From Hydractinia symbiolongicarpus (Eukaryota > Cnidaria > Hydrozoa > Anthoathecata > Hydractiniidae): a stretch of 64,000 nt of DNA. The position numbers and the translations under genes were made by a program. The notes below the pieces were generated by a model. It did not search any database, was not told the DNA's origin, and saw only the letters and a list, made by a program, of their open reading frames with translations. Positions 51,681 to 63,032 of this stretch are shown here, one piece after another; position 1 is the stretch's first letter, and the number at the start of each line of letters is the position of its first letter. The stretch is taken from assembly GCF_029227915.1 (NCBI RefSeq), contig NC_079882.1, forward strand, positions 29,192,001 through 29,256,000, in the 5' to 3' direction.

Positions 51681-52276
51681 CTTAAAATAGTATTATAAAT
51701 GGACAGCCTCATATATACAATACAAGTTTTTATTTTGTTGTCACCAAGCCATATAAAAGGTTTATCAACTACCCTGCATTATTAACAAGGTATCCTTACC
51801 AGACTTACGCTGGAACCTGGAGAAATGACTGAAAAGCATGAAACAGAAAATTGGAAAGATTAAAAAGAAATTCTGCAAACATTACACAAGTGCGCCATTC
51901 CTTGTCTTTTAGGGAAACATTTAATGCTTATTTCTCTGTTCAACTGTATGTTTACACAAACGCAAAGGTAGCGAACAATGTCATTTCTGAGAAATTAAAC
52001 ACAACGATGGATATAATTCCATTGATTCCATATATCATCCATTTTCAGATTTGACTGAAAAAGGATGCTATTATACAAAGACAAAAAAATCCAAATTTTT
52101 AAGTAATTAAAACACATTTCAACTCAGAGTTTATTTTTATTTTTTATTAAGACAGTGTGCAATGTATATTTTACATTAATATATACACAACTAAATTTCT
52201 AATATACATTATACTTTCTACTGCTCTAAAAGAAATTGATTACATTTTTTAATCTAAATGTAACTTATGCAATTTT
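51681..52276. other. Non-coding stretch between FAM47E-like and ARF-like genes
   Basis: It probably contains the missing first FAM47E exon. An ATG followed by a GTAAGT donor occurs on the minus strand around 51803-51840, but the phase does not fit. The rest is AT-rich. Confidence 0.4.
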
Positions 52277-52882
52277 TTAATGGTGACTACATATTGTATC
52301 TAAAAACTTTTGCAATATTAACTTAGTATGTTCTAATTCGTGTGCAAAATCGATGATAAACGATGAATCTTTACAAAGCTCAATTAGATCCAATTTAATG
52401 ATGATATCATCTAAAATTCCTTGACTTGCTTCACTTCCTTGTGTTAACAGAACAAGCAGAGGTTTTTTCATTAACATATTGTTATTCATAACACTTTCTA
52501 AGAGAAGTTTATTGTCATTTAATTTCCTATCACTAATATCTTTGATACTAATTATGAAGATTACGCCATTTGTATCATCCATATAATGGTTCCAGTAAGG
52601 ACGAATTTTCTCACTTCCACCAAGCTCTTTGACCTGCATGATTGTATGCTCAAGTGGAATATCTTTTAGAGAAAACCCATCTGTGGGTGTTATATTACTT
52701 GTCGACTCTGAGCATAACAATGCCAGCAGGTGACTTTTACCAGCACCAGTAAACCCTAGTGCAATAACATTAACTTTTTGTTTGACAATCCTCTTCTTAT
52801 GCAAACAACGGCAGCAATATTGATAGCACAATATCCTCATTCCAGCGCAGTAGAGTTGGCAAGTCAAACATTTGGCTGACAT
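52277..52882 (-). CDS. Divergent ARF-like small GTPase (ARL9/10-like)
   Basis: An intronless 201-codon ORF. The P-loop is GFTGAGKS near residue 43. Switch II has KELGGSEKIRPYW, as in ARF-family proteins (the ELGG/EVGG variant is seen in ARL9, ARL10 and ARL16). The NKxD guanine-specificity motif, expected after LLVLL, is replaced by TQGSEAS, so nucleotide specificity or binding may be altered. The N-terminus lacks a myristoylation Gly and is rich in Cys (nine in the first 30 residues), which could allow acylation or metal binding. A membrane-associated role is inferred. Assignment to a precise ARL is uncertain. Confidence 0.75.
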   Translation of the reverse strand: MSAKCLTCQLYCAGMRILCYQYCCRCLHKKRIVKQKVNVIALGFTGAGKSHLLALLCSESTSNITPTDGFSLKDIPLEHTIMQVKELGGSEKIRPYWNHYMDDTNGVIFIISIKDISDRKLNDNKLLLESVMNNNMLMKKPLLVLLTQGSEASQGILDDIIIKLDLIELCKDSSFIIDFAHELEHTKLILQKFLDTICSHH

Positions 52883-53557
52883 AGTTATACTTGAGCTTTT
52901 ATTAGTCTAGAATATAAATTAGTTTTAAAAATCAAAAAAATATTTATACATTAGTATAAGATTTTTTAATAACGGCTTCACGCCACATGAAGGTAAAAGG
53001 CATGTCATGTGCTCTCCACTTACAGGTAAATCTGTATTGCCTAGCATTAATGCTGTGTCTGATCGCATAGTAATGCATAAAAGCTGTCAATTATTGTTTC
53101 ACAACTTCTCCGTTTTGGCTCATGGGATAATTTTTTCGACCTCAAATTGAAAGAGAGCCTACTCATTATGTGTGATACACCTATTAAACATAAAATCTAT
53201 GCCTCTTGTTATTTCACAGAGCATACTTATTGGCATTATTAAGTAAGTATCAATTAATGGTTGAGAATGTTTGATAAAGCATGGCCCTCTACCATGAGGA
53301 ATTATTGATTAGTCCATACCCAGACGGGGCTGAAAATTCTGATGATAGTAGTAATCAATTGACGATCTTGCACTTTAGCTATAGCATCTACAACTTAGCA
53401 ACCAATATCACCAATTTTTTTTATTAACAAAAAGTGGAATATAATGATAATCCTGAAATCAAATGTTCAAAACATGAAAACATGTAAGGGATTATCATGT
53501 GAATAGCGCCTTTGCTAATTTTTTTACATTATATACATTACAAATGTTCATAATGAA
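52883..53557. other. Non-coding spacer
   Basis: 5' flank of the ARF-like gene, with nothing else recognised. Confidence 0.5.
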
Positions 53558-53875
53558 GAAGAACTACTTTGTTCATCACTAACATACTGCCTGGCAATGA
53601 GCGAGATACGATCTGCAGTCCCCAGAATTGGGATTTCATTCTCAAGAGAGAATGTTTCACCCCAATCAGACCTCTGATCATGACGGGCGAGTATAATGCG
53701 TGTAATTCATGTTGAGGAAGAACTACTTTGTTCATCACTAACATACTGCCTGGTAATGAGCAGGATTTGATCCGCGGTCCCCAGAACTGGGATTTCATTC
53801 TCAAGAGAGAATGTTTCACCCCAATCAGACCTCTGATCATGACGGGCGAGTATAATGCGTGTAATTCATGTTGAA
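53558..53875. repeat. 159-bp tandem duplication with hairpin
   Basis: The copies at 53558-53716 and 53717-53875 differ at only a few bases. Each unit contains an imperfect hairpin (CATTCTC, loop, GAGAATG, flanked by TGGG/CCCA). Because 159 is a multiple of three, one minus-strand frame (53840-53538) stays open through both copies and repeats MIRGLIGVKHSLLRMKSQFW. I do not recognise the peptide or an RNA family. Confidence 0.9.
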
Positions 53876-54661
53876 GAACATACTATCCTTACAATACCTT
53901 TTGTTTGTTTTGTAAGAAATTTAATTCCCATGTTGCTCTTCCAAGAGAGATTATAATTTATCACGAGGTTCGAGCAATGAAGAAAACAAGTTAAATTCTA
54001 GTAGAACAACATTATCGTGGAAAAAATATTCTTAACAATTTAACAACAGCAGTTGTCTTTCAAGGTGTTTTTATTCAAAAATAACATTCACTCGCTTCGT
54101 GCATTCAGAATGTGTTTGTTTACATCCCTGTGGACTTATTTCACACAAGTTAGTCCTGAACACAAGTTAGTCCTTAATCGACACTGTCATGGCGGCAAAC
54201 GTAGGACTATCTGACCTTAAATATCTCGATAAACAAAACTCGCAAATTTAAAAAAAAATAACATGGTTTATATTCTCATAATGAACATTTTAACCACAAC
54301 TTGTTAGCGATCATTAATTCTCCTTTGCAACAGAAGTCAATGTAAAATCATAAGTTTGTAAAAAGTTCGAGCTCATGAAAGCTACTTATTTTCTTTATTG
54401 CATATTTATAGATAAGTATATCTGCTGACTCAGCAAATTAAAAAAAGCTGTTTCTATGTGTCCGAAGGCCAATATTTTTAGGAAATAATAAAGAAAGTTT
54501 GTATTGATAATTTATATTGATAGATTGATAGTTTAACTGGCTAAAAAAGGGGTACTGCCACCTTATTATTATGGTGATAAAGATGAAATATTTCGTTGAA
54601 AATTTGTCAGTGGAAATTCTAAAAATCATGTTGAAATTATTGCTGCCCAAATTTTATATTC
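53876..54661. other. Non-coding spacer
   Basis: No feature supported. Confidence 0.5.
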
Positions 54662-54665
54662 TTAA

Positions 54666-56157
54666 GGATACGGTACCCCCCTGAGCTCTTATTCAGCTCT
54701 AAAAAAACTTTGCTTTTTTACTCAAAACAACACATGGTTCCAAAAATATAGCATATTTTGTGTTACAATATAGCTGTTTTATGAGTGATTTATCTATTTT
54801 TAAGTATGATAGATTATTAATATATTTCCTCACTTTCTGCTTTAGAAAAAGCAAAGTTCTGTAGCCAAAGATATAATTATCGCAACAAACTTTATTTACT
54901 AAATAGTTATAATACAAGTGAAAAACAGGACTGATTATTGTTGTAACACCTTCCTTTGTTATGATTAATATATATGTTTAAAATTATGCTAGCTAAAGTG
55001 TAATACAGCAAGACTTTAGTCAATATCATTTAGGAAAAATGATTAAAACAAGATAGAATACACTTGTCATAACACCCTCCTGCGTTATTAATTTTAAAAA
55101 ATGATTTTAATGATGTGAAAGACTTTACATATTCTTAACTAAACAACCATAGTCCGAAAAAGAATTTGCACTTAAATTTAGATTTTCCTATAAAACTGCG
55201 CAAAAAACATTAAAAGAACACTAAAATTGTTTGTTTTATTAGTTTAAGTAGGAGAAGAATAACTTGCTGTATAAATTTTGAAACAAAACAAGTATAACTT
55301 GCTGTATAACTTTCAAAACAATAGAAGAAAAATTTTTGCTGCATAACATTTAAAAACAAGTTTTTGCGCATGCAAGTATTTTTATCTTTTCACCTTGAAA
55401 CCTAGTTACATATTTTTTACTGAGACAAATTATTATTATTTTTCCTTCGCAATAAAAAATAAACTGCATGTGTTATGCAAAAATACATAGAAAAAAACGG
55501 TTGTTGAACACCCTCCTTTGTTGTTATTTCTTATTATTTTTTTGTCGTTCCAACCATAATTTCTCTACAAATTTATTTTTATTTCGCTGAACAAACGATC
55601 GTAAGCTACTATCGACTTTGCCCGTAGAACAACTAATTGTTTTTTGGTGCGAAAATTTTGTATTTTCTAATTTTTTTAAAAAAGGACCAGTGCATAGAAA
55701 TTATATATATTTTTGACACATTGAGGCTCTATCTATAAACTTGGATCCTGATGACCTTTTTTTAGATCTTGATTGAATATATATGTACACTATAAATGCT
55801 TCTAGCCTTTTTTTTATGTATTTTACCGTAATCATTATTTTTAAAATTTGGTTAAAATTTGTTCAAGACTTAGTCATACATTTTTTTTGACTTTATAAAT
55901 CTAGTCCGAAAATATTTCCGCTGAAATAAAAAATTGTGTCCGAAAGTTTCAGTAAAAATTTTAGTTCTTTAATGTAGATTATTAAAGTGTGAACGCTTCC
56001 TATGTTATATGTAGAGATGATTTTTCCTCATTTTATCCCTGTCATAAGAAAAAAAGATCGTAATTCTGGGCCGTCCATAATGTGTTCCTATTGTTCACAA
56101 GCAGATATGTTTCTTAAATCAAGGTGGCCGGTTTAAGACATCCCAGCATTATCAATA
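54666..56157. other. Non-coding left half of the TTAA element
   Basis: It holds three spaced copies of a motif like AACACCCTCCTTTGTT (54944-54960, 55070-55086, 55506-55522) and three copies of AACTTGCTGTATAA-like sequence (55261-55345). They may be subterminal transposase-binding sites; this is inference. Confidence 0.5.
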
Positions 56158-56983
56158 ATGGTTGCCCTTGAGGAGGATTTCTTTGGTGAAGATGATTTTG
56201 ATGCAATCTTGGCTGTTATTGATGAAGATTTATTAGAGAAAAATCGTGATCTAACTAAAGATTTATCCGAAATTGTTGAAGAAATAGTTGAAGACTCTTC
56301 TGAAAGCTGTCTTTCCTGTGATAATGCTCCAAAACATGCAAAACACAACGGGACTCACAAGACACCGAAATATGAAACACCGTCAGCCACCAAACCAGTT
56401 AAATGACGACAGCCTCACTACTGCTGAAACCAAGCTCCATCCATTATACTTTAAGAAGTACACCCAATTAAGTGCAAGTAAACTTTCTAAAGATGAATGC
56501 TATAGTGAGAAGACCAGAAATGAATTTGTCAATTATGTTATTACAAACGATGATACAAACTTTTCCTCTAGTTTTGTCAGAGATGTGATTGGTAGTTTTA
56601 AAGGTGATGCTGAAAAGTTTTATCCGGCCTTCTATAAATCTGTGTCTGAAAATATTGTTTTCAGAAATTTATCAAATCGAAGCTCTATTCTCCTTGGTTT
56701 TGAAGTGGCTAATCACGTACTTGCCCATCTCACTAATTCAACTGTAAAAGAAAACACTGTAGAATTTTCTTCCCATGTGAATTTTTCACCCAAAGAAAGA
56801 AACATAATTCAATATCTAAGTGGTTATGTTTTTAGTACCCTATATCGTCGCATTAGGAGATTAAAAAAATCAAGAAGTTTGCTTGGAGTTCAAAGTTTGG
56901 ACATCTTATTAGCTGGAAAGTCGTGTCTTGTAGAAGATGATAAAAATTCTGATTTAGTAAATATCAAGGACAAAGGAGGCTAA
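56158..56983 (+). pseudogene. Decayed transposon gene with C2H2-like N-terminus
   Basis: The first ~80 codons (56158 on) are acidic and end in SCLSCDNAPK. The continuing protein lies in another frame, which at the same place reads TTGLTRHRNMKH, the His half of a C2H2 finger. A frameshift near 56300-56340 therefore split the finger. The rest has RSSILLGFEVANHVLAHL and YLSGYVFSTLYRRIRR, a motif I associate with uncharacterised mobile-element proteins in cnidarians. A TAA at 56981 interrupts a reading that otherwise continues WSVTNDALPTAFQKR. The function is unknown. It faces the THAP gene and its extended 3' end would overlap it. Confidence 0.6.
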
Positions 56984-56989
56984 TGGTCA

Positions 56990-58604
56990 GTAACCAATGA
57001 TGCTTTGCCAACCGCTTTCCAAAAGAGAGGAAACAATTGAATTGATGTGACATTGGCAGTAGCAAAATTTGCAAATGAAAATTTTAAAGGATTTACAATG
57101 CTTCTCACAAGAAAAACTAAGACACGAGATGCAATTTTTTTAACCTTTTTCAACGCAACATAATTTAGATCAATATCACCAAGGTCAACAAAACCGATAA
57201 GATCACCATTATGCTAATCCCACAAAAGACTTTCTTGAATTTTCATTTCATCCATTAATAATACTGCATATTTCTCATGTGGTTGGAATTGGAGACCATA
57301 TTACACAATTCTTGGATAACGTCTTTGTTAAAACCTTGCTTTGGATGAATATAGTTCTTATAGTCCCTTAAACAACGTCTATTAGGGAGTACCAAGAAAC
57401 CAATGTCTTTCTTATCGTCAACACGAATCTCATCATAAAAGGTGGGGGATTTTGCAGCTAAACCCAAACAGTAACGAATGATCATAGGATGATAGCGAAC
57501 ACCAGTTTTCGATGATACTAAATATTTCTGGTGCTCTTCCCCCAAAAAATTTATGAATGGTGGTATCTTGCGATTAGTTGTTGACATAATTTTTATGAAT
57601 TGCATTTTCTTTAACTCTTCCTTTAATTCTTTATTTTCCAACAGGTGATTTTGAAGGGTTTTTATGATTCGGTCTGGAGAAGTCATGGAAATTGGTGCTT
57701 TAAGTTTGGCAGGTGAAATTAAATTGTCCCTTTTCCTTTTCAAACTTAGGCTTTCTTTTGACTCCGACCTAACACATTCCAAGCATTTTTCAGAAAAAGG
57801 TGGAATAAGAGCTATACAATTTGGAGATTGATACCATTTGCTTTGATGAAGAAGTGCACTAGTGCTATCCTTGATGTTTAATACTTTTGGAACACAGTGC
57901 TCAAGACAGCTACCAGCAAAGTGGTCTGTCAAACCTGGGCATAATTTCAAATCCATAATTAATCTTGTTAAATATGTGATTGTAATAAGTTTTAGTGATT
58001 GAGAATAAATGTCGTGTTTAGCAGGAACAGACCATAATAAAACACGAACAGTAAATACAAGATTATTATCAACATATATCTCATACTTTGGAACTGAGTG
58101 GATAGCATCATGACAGGCAAAAGAAGCACAATTACCTGTATAGGTAAAACTCCAACCGACTAATTTCAATAACTGAGTTTTAGAAATAAAATCTGTAAAT
58201 GACTTGTACCGATCAGTAATGACATTTTCCACTGGTTCAATTTTTTTCTGCACAATTGACTGTGCTGATTGACGAGGCTTAGAAGATGTGGATGATGAAG
58301 GAAAACTTTTGATAGGAAGGTTTACCGTGGGGATAGCACCAGGAACAAGTGTGGTTCTGCTAGAGTGGTTACAATTCATTTGATATTCACTGAAGTGCTT
58401 TTCACAAATACATATTTTCTTTCTTTGAGTTCTATCCCTTAGAGCATGATCAACTTTCCTATCTCTTATCACAACATCAACTAACTTTTCTCTCCATGAC
58501 TTGTCAAATTGAACTTGAACAGGAACTTTAAAAATAGATAGACCTTTATATTTAGCCCTTCATGAAACTGTGCAACCGTATATAGAACAATATTCGCCAG
58601 GCAT
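56990..58604 (-). pseudogene. THAP-domain P-element-like transposase, broken
   Basis: Read on the minus strand from 58604: a THAP finger begins MPGEYCSIYGC and ends with KICICEKHF and LVPGAIPTV. It is interrupted by TGA at 58562-58560. A basic and coiled-coil segment follows, then YHPMIIRYCLGLAAKSP and LPNRRCLRDYKNYI (the helix-turn-helix-like region of P-type transposases). After a one-base frameshift near 57276-57290 the sequence continues AVLLMDEMKIQESLLWD, which carries the first catalytic-type Asp, then a TAG at 57216-57214, then IGFVDLGD and SRVLVFLVR. The remaining C-terminal part is absent. It is non-functional as it stands. Confidence 0.8.
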
Positions 58605-58910
58605 GTTGAAAATAATTCTGCTTAAATGTTTGTTAATCCTATGTTTACAGTAACTAACCACTTAAATGTGTCATTTTTCAACATGAGCATGCAGTCAAAG
58701 CACTTGGTATGAGGTATATTCTGCTAACAAAAACATAAACAATAGAGCCGCGCGATTTAACCAGACTCTCTTTTTCTTATGACTATGCTGTTAAGAATAA
58801 ATATTTTTGGTTCTTTTTTAAAAATATCAGGAAAATATGCCAAAGAATCAAGATTTAAAAAAGTATTTTTTTTAAAAAAATGGCCCTAAAGGGGGTTACC
58901 ATATCCTTAA

Positions 58911-60574
58911 TGCAGCTAGTTATACATCAATGCATGCCGACTTGGATAGTTTACTTGGATTTCAATATAATTTAATTCTGTATTGTATCTTAAACAATGT
59001 AAAACAATAGATATTCTAGGTGTTTCATGATAACAATATATAAGTAAAAATTTATTTGAGAATAACTACATATTTTTGTGTGGTGGAGGGGGCACTTTAT
59101 ATGGTTTTGAAAAGATATATGTTGACACTTTTCTATATTAACAGTTTTTTAAAGGCCCAGATATGTAAAAAATCTCCTGTTTAATGCTGAGAAGCAGTTT
59201 CCATTTTATATATTCAAAAACATTGTTTGTGCAAAAATCAGAAATAGAATCAAAAACTAAAATTACCTGGCTGCAACTCTGCAGTTATATACAAAATTAA
59301 ATTCTTTGATATTATTATCTACCCATATTCCATACCCCTGCGCTGCACATGCACAAAAAATACGAAACCCTTGACCTAAATTTGTCTTGGCTGGCACAGC
59401 CGCGGCGGTCATTTCACGTCAAAGCATTGGTTAGGGTTTGGAGTAAGCACGAAGGCCTGCAGCCATGTAGCAATAACACCATGCAGCCACTCAATAATTA
59501 TTAACAGAAAAAAAAGACAGTGTAGAATGTAGAGTTGCTCCCAAGTTATTTTGAATAAAACAAGATATTTGTAGGTTTAATATCCTTGCAAATAAAGAAG
59601 GAAATTGATGGCCTTTACTAAATTTTTCAATTTAAATAATGGGGGTTTGCTTTTAGAATATTTATAGCTAGCTAGCTAGCTGGCCAGCCTCCCACACCCA
59701 GTGCACAGCACAAGAAATAACAAAAAATGCGAATATAAATTACCAGGGTTGGTGCCTGATTTTCAAACTACTGTCTCTTCTAGGTCCAAGGACCAGCTCA
59801 TATTTCTTTTCAGCCATTAGGCCGTCATATCTGGGAGGAAGATCAAGAGAGGAACATACCCTTGTAATTTCCTGTTGCACATTGTTTAGTTCACTGTGCG
59901 TGTTGCTAGCTACAAAAACGGAGACTGGAACTAGTTTTCAATTTTACGGACGACGATTTCGTCTTCTTCTTCGTCCACGGGTGATTCAAACGGCCGTACA
60001 ATGGAATTTAAGCGCATTTGCCGGGAGTCTGGGGCGAGCTTCCAAAATTTTGTAACAAAGTTGCTGATAAAGGCACAACTTCTAATGTCGATAACAGAAA
60101 TTTTACTCTCGCGTGGCCTTATGTAAATCTATTTAACTAGCATCTAAGGTCTTCAGATGCTGTGGAAAAAATCAAAAAACAATTTTGTTGTCGTTTCCAA
60201 GCGCAACAAACGTAAATAAGACGAGACGGTAAATGTCGAGTCAAAAAGTGACCTAGCTAACAGGTCGGCTATAACGTTATATAGAGTTTTTCACCTAATC
60301 AAACTTATATGTTACGAAAGCCCAAGGATTATACTTTCTATTTTTTAAAGTTCCATACTGCTTTCAGTTTTTTTCTGAAAAATATTTGTCATCAAAGTTG
60401 AACAAAATTCAAATTTTTAAAATGGTGGCACAGACAGGAAAAAAAGCTTATGGTCATGAAATGTGAAACTTTATGTTTGCAAAAAGCTTTTGACTAAGTT
60501 AAAAAATATAATTGGAAAGGCAACGATTAAACTGGTTACATAATATTATTTTTTAGAATAATTATAGCTATAGA
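58911..60574. other. Intergenic region before the RAG1-N-like gene
   Basis: AT-rich, with a GCTAGCTAGCTAGC run near 59668 and moderately GC-richer DNA at 59930-60060. No exon, RNA gene or terminal repeat could be assigned. Confidence 0.45.
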
Positions 60575-62010
60575 ATGGCAGAACATACAGATCTAACCAA
60601 ACTTTGTCGCATATGTGGAAATATTTTGAATGGAAGAGTTTCCTATCTTGTAAAGGAAAACCTTTCTGGCCTTCAGTCAGCATTTCAGGAGGACTTTGAG
60701 CAAGATGTAAACAAAATACATCCACCAAAATTTTGTAATAAATGTTACTGCACAATGCAAAATTGTAATTTGCGGGGCACAAAAACATCAAAATGCCCAG
60801 TAAGATGGAAAGAAGGCAGTGCATCAAATTTCTCGAAAATTAAATCTAAAGGGGGACGGCCTATAAAATCTAAAAAAGGTGGAAGGCCGAAAAAAACCAT
60901 TGAGCCAGAATTGATGACACCCAACGACATTTTAAAGCTAAGTCCGTCTAAGCCTGTACCGACAATTATTGAAAAATGCATGACACATTTGGTTGGTATC
61001 AAAATTAAACAGTCAAAACTACCGAATCAAACAATTCAATTTGCTACAAAAGGACCACAGGTATATAAATAAACATTTAGAATATACATATTTTTCTGCA
61101 TTTACCTGAAAATTATTCATATTTCTACTATATATATATATATTATATATCTAACAAAGACTAAAAATAAAAAACATTTCTTTATTTTAGCCAATAACGG
61201 TTACACCGATCAGCATGCCAAGAAAGTTATCAAATGAAAGTAGTAAAAGAAGCTTATCTGATCGGAGCAAAACAGCTAAAAATATAATCAACATGATTTC
61301 AGGAAATTCAAATGATGCATTTGTGAAACAAACAGCTGCGATCATGAAAAAATGTGACAAGGAGCAGCGAAAACAAATAATCGCAGAAATCCATCATGTC
61401 TCCATTCCAGCTGAGACTGCTGCCGCCATGAAAGCCACCTTGAATTTGCCATGGAACCTTATGCGAAATATTTCCCGATGGCTTGCCACTTTTGACATCA
61501 AACTTGCATCTGAAAAAACAACAAGACAGGTTGCAGACAAGTGGATAGGGAAAGGGCTTGTTGCTGAGCTAGCTCCTCTAACTCGAAAATTTAGTAGTAG
61601 TAATAAGCAGCTTGTTGTAGATCCCAAGCCTTGGGTATACCTTTACAATGTTGTAGGTCATATATTAAACCGGTTAACAGAACTGAGTAAAAATAATCAA
61701 TTAGTTCATCACTCATTTATACCGGATGATGAAATACATGTTAAAATTGGTGGTGACCATGGTGATAACAGTTTCAAAATGAGCTATCAAGTGGCAAATA
61801 TTAGAAACCCTAATCGCAAAGAAAATACGACCATCTTCAGCATATTTGAGGCAAAGGATTCCGTGACAAATTTAAGAATCTGCTTAGAAAGATTTAAACC
61901 ACAAATTAGGATTCTACAAAAACAGAAGTGGAATAATTTGAAGATCCGTCTCTTTATGTATGGAGATTACGAGTATTTATGTGCTATGTATGGAATTAGT
62001 GGGGCAAATG
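60575..62010 (+). CDS. RAG1-N-terminal-like transposase (N-RAG-TP-like), 3' incomplete
   Basis: Exon 1 (60575-61060) encodes LCRICGN, then DVNKIHPPKFCNKCY and a CTMQNC segment, then a basic region with GGRPKK. This order matches the zinc-binding N-terminal region of vertebrate RAG1, not its core. A clean donor (CAG|GTATAT) and acceptor (TTTTAG|CC) keep the frame into exon 2 (61191-62010). Exon 2 carries KIGGDHGDNSFKMSYQ, FSIFEAKDS and RLFMYGDYEYLCAMYGISGANG, acidic motifs like those of a DDE transposase. The exon stops at a possible donor GTAATG. The expected next segment with His/Cys/Trp-Cys was not found downstream in the window. A similar protein was described from Aplysia as N-RAG-TP, as I recall. 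This copy may be truncated or continue beyond the window. Confidence 0.75.
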
Positions 62011-63032
62011 GTAATGACATGTTTTATTAAATTAAAATAAATATCAAATTTCACATTAAGGAAAAACAAAAATAGCTTCAAAAGTTCCTTCTTTGGGCAC
62101 ATATCACTTCAGATTCCTTAAAAAAATTATGTGTATATTATATATCAATAATACAATGTGTCTTATATAAACAGGGAATTCCATGAGACGCGTGCGATCG
62201 CACGCGCACGCGCCCACACACGTGCAACAGCTATTCAGGCGTGCGATTCATCGCACGCGCTAATTACGCTCTTTACTCTCGTAAAATAAAAAAAATTAAC
62301 GAAGGAATTATAAAAGTTGATTGTCTACAGCGTAGTTAATGTCGCCGTTTAAGGCTATGCTTTAAGCATTTAACTATTAAAAACTGTATTCCAAAAATCA
62401 ATCGTTTTACATCGACAGCTTCAACTGTATCATTAAAAACAGTTAATAACCACTTGTGGTTAAATTAAATTTTTTTTAAAAACGTTAATTAAACGCCGTG
62501 TTTTTTTCCCGTGTTTAAATTAAATATGTTGAACATTTTATTTTAAAATTCCTAACTGTGTAAACGAACATAACATAATTGTTTTACTTTTAAAAATCTA
62601 AAGAACAACTTTAAATTTAAAAACAACTTTAAACTATTCCAAACAAGCCGTCTCCCAAAATCTAACAAACAAAACTTGAAACCTCAATAAATAAAAAATG
62701 ACTCCCCTTTTTTACCATTTTTATAGATAATAGATAACCCACGGAGAGACGCGTCACGCTCCTCTTTTTTCGCTTATATCGGGACGGCGCGACAAACTTC
62801 TTTGAGCGTGCCGTTTTTCTGTTACCGGCAACGAGGTTCAGAAACAAATAGTCAATTTTGAATTCAATATTCATGTGGCAATATTTCTCATAACAAATCT
62901 ACGCGCGCAATACATTTACATGACGCCAATCAGAATGTAAAATGCTATTACAGAATTATGTTGCACGGTAGATTTGAAGCAATTGTATTCCTTTACCTAC
63001 CTAAAAGTTTTAGCAAGAATTAAATTTCCCGA
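62011..63032. other. Downstream region with CpG-rich palindromes
   Basis: Mostly AT-rich, except for 62180-62275, which is packed with CpG and carries two inverted repeats that use the same arms (separate entry). No coding exon that would finish the preceding gene was recognised. Confidence 0.45.
62190..62258. repeat. Two CpG-rich palindromes sharing arms
   Basis: 62190-62205 is a perfect palindrome, GCGTGCGATCGCACGC. 62239-62258 is GCGTGCGAT, TC, ATCGCACGC, the same arms with a two-base spacer. GCACGCGC stretches flank both. Confidence 0.9.

Larger units (their letters stand above)
54662..58910. mobile_element. TTAA-flanked DNA transposon with two convergent decayed genes
   Basis: TTAA lies at 54662-54665 and 58907-58910. 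The left end continues GGATACGGTACCCCCCT. The reverse complement of the right end continues GGATATGGTAACCCCCT. Subterminal segments also match in inverted order (GGTTCCAAAAATAT against GAACCAAAAATAT). Inside are a plus-strand ORF (56158-56983) and a minus-strand THAP transposase-like pseudogene (58604-56990). TTAA duplications are typical of Kolobok and piggyBac, while the transposase resembles the P-element/THAP9 family (which usually gives 8-bp duplications), so the class is unresolved. Confidence 0.7.

Noticed and set aside
51803-51840. First coding exon of the FAM47E-like gene
   Set aside because: The ATG and donor are present, but the phase does not match the exon at 51680.
53558-53875. 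A duplicated snRNA, snoRNA or spliced-leader gene
   Set aside because: No Sm site or convincing box C/D pair was seen, and it matches no RNA I can recall.
59668-59690. GCTAGCTAGC run as a regulatory palindrome
   Set aside because: It is a simple CTAG tetranucleotide repeat and probably slippage.
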